Of a stretch of 6,690 nucleotides of DNA, positions 3,869 to 6,690 are shown piece after piece; the first letter of the stretch is position 1, and the number at the start of each line of letters is the position of its first letter. Origin of the DNA: Spirochaetaceae bacterium. GTDB taxonomy: Bacteria > Spirochaetota > Spirochaetia > SZUA-6 > Fen-1364. The stretch is taken from positions 28,190 to 34,879 of the forward strand of contig PLNO01000046.1 in NCBI GenBank assembly GCA_003141795.1, in the 5' to 3' direction. Under the pieces are notes generated by a model. The model did not search any database. It was not told the DNA's origin and worked only from the letters and a program-made list of their open reading frames with translations. Both the position numbers and the translations under genes were made by a program.

Positions 3869-5653
3869 ATGGCCAAATCTCCCAAGGAAAGCAGAAAGGG
3901 CATCAGTACTCTCCGCGCTCTTTTACCCTTCGTGAAACGGCATACCGTAGCTTTGTCCTTCGGATTTGCCATCATGCTCGTACAGAACTACACGGCCATG
4001 CGGATCCCCGGGTATTTCCAGAAGATCGTGGACGAGATCGGCGGGGCCAACAGGGCAGGAGTGATAGGCTCGCTCCTCCTCGGGGCGGCGGGCTTTGCCG
4101 CCATCACGGTGGTCTCGATGTTCCTGATGCGCCGACTGATCATCGGCGCATCGCGCCTCGTGGAGTACGATCTGCGGGAACGGATCTACGACCGGCTGCT
4201 CGAGCTCGAGTTTTCCTTCTATCAGTCGCACGAGACGGGCGATCTCGTCTCGCGAACGACGAACGACCTCGACGCCGTGCGCACGCTCCTGGGCCCCGGC
4301 ATCATGTACATCCCCAACTCGATCAGCATGTTCGCCTTCTTCTTTCCCGTGCTTTTCCGCCTGAACACCATGCTCATGATCGTCGTGTCGGCTGTCCTCG
4401 TGGCGGTGGTCACGCTGATCTTCCTCGTGCTCCCCCACCTGCAGCCTCTGTTCCGACACGTCCAGGAGGCCACGGGCAAGATCAACAGCCGCGTGTGGCA
4501 GATCGTTTCCGGCATCACCACGGTGAAGCTGCACACCATGGAAAAGGGCGAGGAAGCGCGCTTCGTGGATCTAAACCGGGAGTTCCTCAAGCGCAACATG
4601 GCAACGGCGAAAGTCCAGGAGTTCCTCTGGCCCACGTTCATCTTCGTCTTCTCCCTCACGCAACTGGTCATCATCTTCGTCGGCGGACGGCAGGTCATCG
4701 GTGGGACGATGAGCCTCGGTCAGCTCCTCCAGTTCAACGTCATGATCACGGCGCTCACCTTCCCCGTGATCTCCCTCGGCTGGATCATGTCCCTCATCCA
4801 GCAGGGCATCAGCGCTATGGGAAGGATCAACGTCATCCTCGACGGTCCCGTGGAGAGGCGCTCGGACTGGGTACGACCGCAGGAAGGCTCCGTCTCCTTC
4901 GAGACGAAGAATCTGACCTTTGCCTACCCCGGCCAGGAACGGTTGTCGCTGCGCGGGGTGAGCCTCAGCGTGGCGCCGGGGGATTTCATCGGGATCACCG
5001 GCACGATCGGCAGCGGAAAATCGACCCTGGTCAATGTGCTCACCGGCCTCCAGCGGCCCGATCGCGGCATGGTCTTCGTCAACGGCGTGGACATCCGCGA
5101 CGTGGAGCCTGCGGCGATGTTCACGAAGATCGGGATCGTTTCTCAATCCCCGTTCCTCTTCTCCCGCACGATTTCAGAGAACATCGCGATGGGACGGGAC
5201 CGGGGTTCCGACAACGAACGGGTGCGGGAAGCCGCGGCCCTTGCCGGCCTCACGGGGGACATCGCCGGATTCGGCGAAGGGTACGCTCAGATGATCGGGG
5301 AGCGGGGGATCACACTCTCAGGGGGGCAGAAGCAGAGGCTTGCACTTGCACGCGCGCTCATGAAGGACAGCCCCGTCGTGATCCTCGACGACTCCCTGTC
5401 CAGCGTCGATGCCCGCACCGAGGCTGCCATCATCGAGAACCTCAGAAGCCTCAAGGGATCGAAGACGCTCATCGTCGTATCCCACCGGATCTCCCCGCTC
5501 AAGGGAGCCGACCGGGTCTACGTCATGGACGAGGGACGCGTGGTCGAGCAGGGCTCGCACGCGGAGCTCGTGGAGAAGGGCGGGCTGTACGAGCGGCTCG
5601 TTCGGTTCCAGCAGATGGAGCAGAGCATCACCCAGCGCGGAACGGCGCTGTAG
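3869..5653 (+). CDS. ABC exporter half-transporter, MdlA/YheI-like, with degenerate ATPase site
   Basis: The 594-residue protein has a type I exporter membrane domain (about 20-315, six predicted helices near 25-45, 62-86, 148-165, 168-188, 253-271 and 285-308) and an ATPase domain (about 340-580). The intracellular segment TTNDLDAVRTLLGPGI (130-145) is typical of the MdlA/YheI side of heterodimeric exporters. ATPase motifs are Tyr353 (A-loop), Walker A GTIGSGKST (378-386), Q-loop Gln426, signature LSGGQ (483-487), Walker B VVILD ending at Asp507, D-loop ending Asp514 and switch His539. Residue 508 is Asp where active ATPases have the catalytic Glu, as in BmrC and TM287, so ATP at this site should turn over slowly. 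ATG at 3869 is preferred to an upstream TTG (3833) that looks like a -35 element; no ribosome site is present. The partner gene starts 9 bases downstream. Substrate (drug, lipid or other) is unknown. Confidence 0.95.
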   Translation: MAKSPKESRKGISTLRALLPFVKRHTVALSFGFAIMLVQNYTAMRIPGYFQKIVDEIGGANRAGVIGSLLLGAAGFAAITVVSMFLMRRLIIGASRLVEYDLRERIYDRLLELEFSFYQSHETGDLVSRTTNDLDAVRTLLGPGIMYIPNSISMFAFFFPVLFRLNTMLMIVVSAVLVAVVTLIFLVLPHLQPLFRHVQEATGKINSRVWQIVSGITTVKLHTMEKGEEARFVDLNREFLKRNMATAKVQEFLWPTFIFVFSLTQLVIIFVGGRQVIGGTMSLGQLLQFNVMITALTFPVISLGWIMSLIQQGISAMGRINVILDGPVERRSDWVRPQEGSVSFETKNLTFAYPGQERLSLRGVSLSVAPGDFIGITGTIGSGKSTLVNVLTGLQRPDRGMVFVNGVDIRDVEPAAMFTKIGIVSQSPFLFSRTISENIAMGRDRGSDNERVREAAALAGLTGDIAGFGEGYAQMIGERGITLSGGQKQRLALARALMKDSPVVILDDSLSSVDARTEAAIIENLRSLKGSKTLIVVSHRISPLKGADRVYVMDEGRVVEQGSHAELVEKGGLYERLVRFQQMEQSITQRGTAL

Positions 5654-5656
5654 GAG
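5653..5656 (+). promoter_or_regulatory. Shine-Dalgarno site of the second exporter gene
   Basis: GGAG overlaps the last base of the TAG stop of the first exporter gene and lies 6 bases before the ATG at 5663. The tight arrangement favours coupled, roughly equal synthesis of the two halves. Confidence 0.65.
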
Positions 5657-5662
5657 CGGGGA

Positions 5663-6690
5663 ATGAAATCGCAGCAGAAACCCGTCAACGGGAAGCTCCT
5701 CAGGCGCGTGCTTCCCTACATCACCCGCTACGCATGGCTCGGGATCGCCGTCCTTCTCGGCCTCGTCATAGTGGACGCGGCAAGCGTGCTGCAACCCTAT
5801 CTGATAAAACACGCGATCGACACGGACATCGCGGCCCGCAACTACGGCGCGCTCATGCGTACCGGCATCCTCCTGGCGCTCGTCCTCTTCGCCTCCTATG
5901 CCTTCCAGGTGCTCTCAGGGTACGGCATCCAGTACCTGGGGCAGCGGCTCATCTTCGACATCCGTATGGACCTGTTCCGCAAGGTGCTCGGCCTCTCCAA
6001 CGACTACTTCGACAGAACACCGGTGGGGCAGACCCTCACGAACCTCTCCAACGATCTGGAGGCGCTGCGCGAGTTCATCGCCGACGGGATCGTGAGCATC
6101 GCCGGCGACATGCTGAAGGTCGCCTTCATCCTCGTCGCCATGCTCCTCATCAACGTCACCCTCGCCCTGGTGGCGTTCGTGACGATCCCGCTGTTCATTG
6201 CCGCCACGCTCCTCTTCCGCTCGAGCATCCGTACGGGATTCCGCCAGGTGCGCAAGGCGAACGGGGAGATCAACGTCGGCCTCAGCGAGACCATTTCGGG
6301 GATCCGGGAGATCCACCAGTTCGGCTACGAAGGGGAGAGCAGGTCAACCTTCAGGAAGAACAATCAGAGCTACCTCGCCGCCTACCTCAAGGTGGTCAAC
6401 GCGTACGCGCTGTTCTTTCCGGTGATCGAGGTGGTGACCTACATCAGCATGATCCTCACGCTCCTCTTCGCGCACTTCGGGGCGGGCGCGACGCTGCAGA
6501 TCGGAGTGATCTTCGCCTTCTTCGCCTACATCGCCATGCTGTTCCAGCCCCTGCGGCAGCTTGCGGAGAAGTTCAACCTCTTCCAATCGGCGGTCGCCGC
6601 CACGGAAAGGATCTTCAAGCTCATGGACGAGAAGGTGAGCATCGTTCCCCCCGCCGCAGCCCCTGCCCGAGCGTTCGCTTCACCGGCCGT
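5663..6690 (+). CDS. ABC exporter half-transporter, MdlB/YheH-like, 3' end outside the window
   Basis: The frame is open from ATG at 5663 to the window edge, giving 342 residues that cover the whole membrane domain and the start of the linker. Predicted helices lie near 24-46, 64-90, 146-165, 166-186, 247-270 and 277-297. The segment VGQTLTNLSNDLEALREFIADGIV (split around residues 121-144) matches the MdlB/YheH side of heterodimeric exporters, where a TND/SND-x-EAL-x-E-x-F-x-x-G pattern is common. FFAYIAMLFQPLRQLAEKFN (286-305) is the usual sixth helix and exit into the ATPase domain. The linker is rich in Ala and Pro (329-342). Since the partner has Asp at its catalytic position, this subunit should carry the active Glu; that residue and all ATPase motifs lie beyond the window. 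It is co-transcribed with the upstream half. Confidence 0.93.
   Translation, partial: MKSQQKPVNGKLLRRVLPYITRYAWLGIAVLLGLVIVDAASVLQPYLIKHAIDTDIAARNYGALMRTGILLALVLFASYAFQVLSGYGIQYLGQRLIFDIRMDLFRKVLGLSNDYFDRTPVGQTLTNLSNDLEALREFIADGIVSIAGDMLKVAFILVAMLLINVTLALVAFVTIPLFIAATLLFRSSIRTGFRQVRKANGEINVGLSETISGIREIHQFGYEGESRSTFRKNNQSYLAAYLKVVNAYALFFPVIEVVTYISMILTLLFAHFGAGATLQIGVIFAFFAYIAMLFQPLRQLAEKFNLFQSAVAATERIFKLMDEKVSIVPPAAAPARAFASPA

Noticed and set aside
2781..3935. 384-codon plus-strand frame opposite the oxidoreductase
   Set aside because: Antisense to a clear Gfo/Idh/MocA gene and runs through the divergent promoter region into the exporter gene in another frame.
3923..4534. 203-codon minus-strand frame rich in His, Glu and Asp
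   Set aside because: Complement of the exporter membrane domain; the charged composition is what reverse reading of such codons yields.
1..6690. tRNA, rRNA, CRISPR array, transposase or integrase genes
   Set aside because: No cloverleaf, conserved rRNA segment, spaced direct repeat or transposase/recombinase motif was seen on either strand.

Overview
The window is high-GC bacterial DNA with dense coding and short gaps. Genes are packed in strand-coherent clusters and codons mostly end in G or C. There are no RNA genes, insertion sequences, CRISPR arrays or integrases. The gene set (cytosolic GAF-PAS histidine kinase, alkyltransferase-like protein, Gfo/Idh/MocA oxidoreductase, heterodimeric MdlA/MdlB-type ABC exporter) fits a free-living bacterium. 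A high-GC spirochaete would be one guess, but nothing seen here fixes the phylum.

Layout. (1) Positions 1-356, plus strand: the C-terminal end of a multi-pass membrane acyltransferase resembling the heparan-alpha-glucosaminide N-acetyltransferase/DUF5009 group. (2) Positions 341-2739, minus strand, read from right to left: a previously unlisted 38-codon small ORF joined by an ATGA overlap to the gene before it, a roughly 200-300 bp regulatory stretch, an alkyltransferase-like (ATL) protein with PWHRV in place of the PCHRV active site of O6-alkylguanine-DNA alkyltransferases, and a soluble histidine kinase without receiver domain. The kinase runs tail to tail into the acyltransferase gene with a 16 bp overlap. 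(3) Positions 2736-3731, minus strand: a Gfo/Idh/MocA-family NAD(P)-dependent oxidoreductase. (4) Positions 3732-3868: a compact divergent promoter region. (5) Positions 3869-6690, plus strand: two half-transporters of an ABC exporter. The first is complete and has Asp instead of the catalytic Glu after Walker B; the second is cut by the window end just before its ATPase domain.

The genes probably form three transcription units: oxidoreductase plus small ORF, ATL plus kinase, and the two exporter halves. The most notable regulatory pattern is that the ATL gene and the first exporter gene lack a Shine-Dalgarno sequence but have a -10-like hexamer 6-7 bases before the start codon, with a TTG-type -35 at 17-18 bases spacing. 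This suggests leaderless mRNAs. Genes inside operons (small ORF, kinase, second exporter half) and the oxidoreductase all have clear Shine-Dalgarno sequences. The ATL start region also sits in a 13 bp-arm inverted repeat that could hide the GTG in any read-through transcript. I found no clearly new multi-gene system; the most promising items are the ATL-kinase pairing, the ATL control region and the coupled small ORF.
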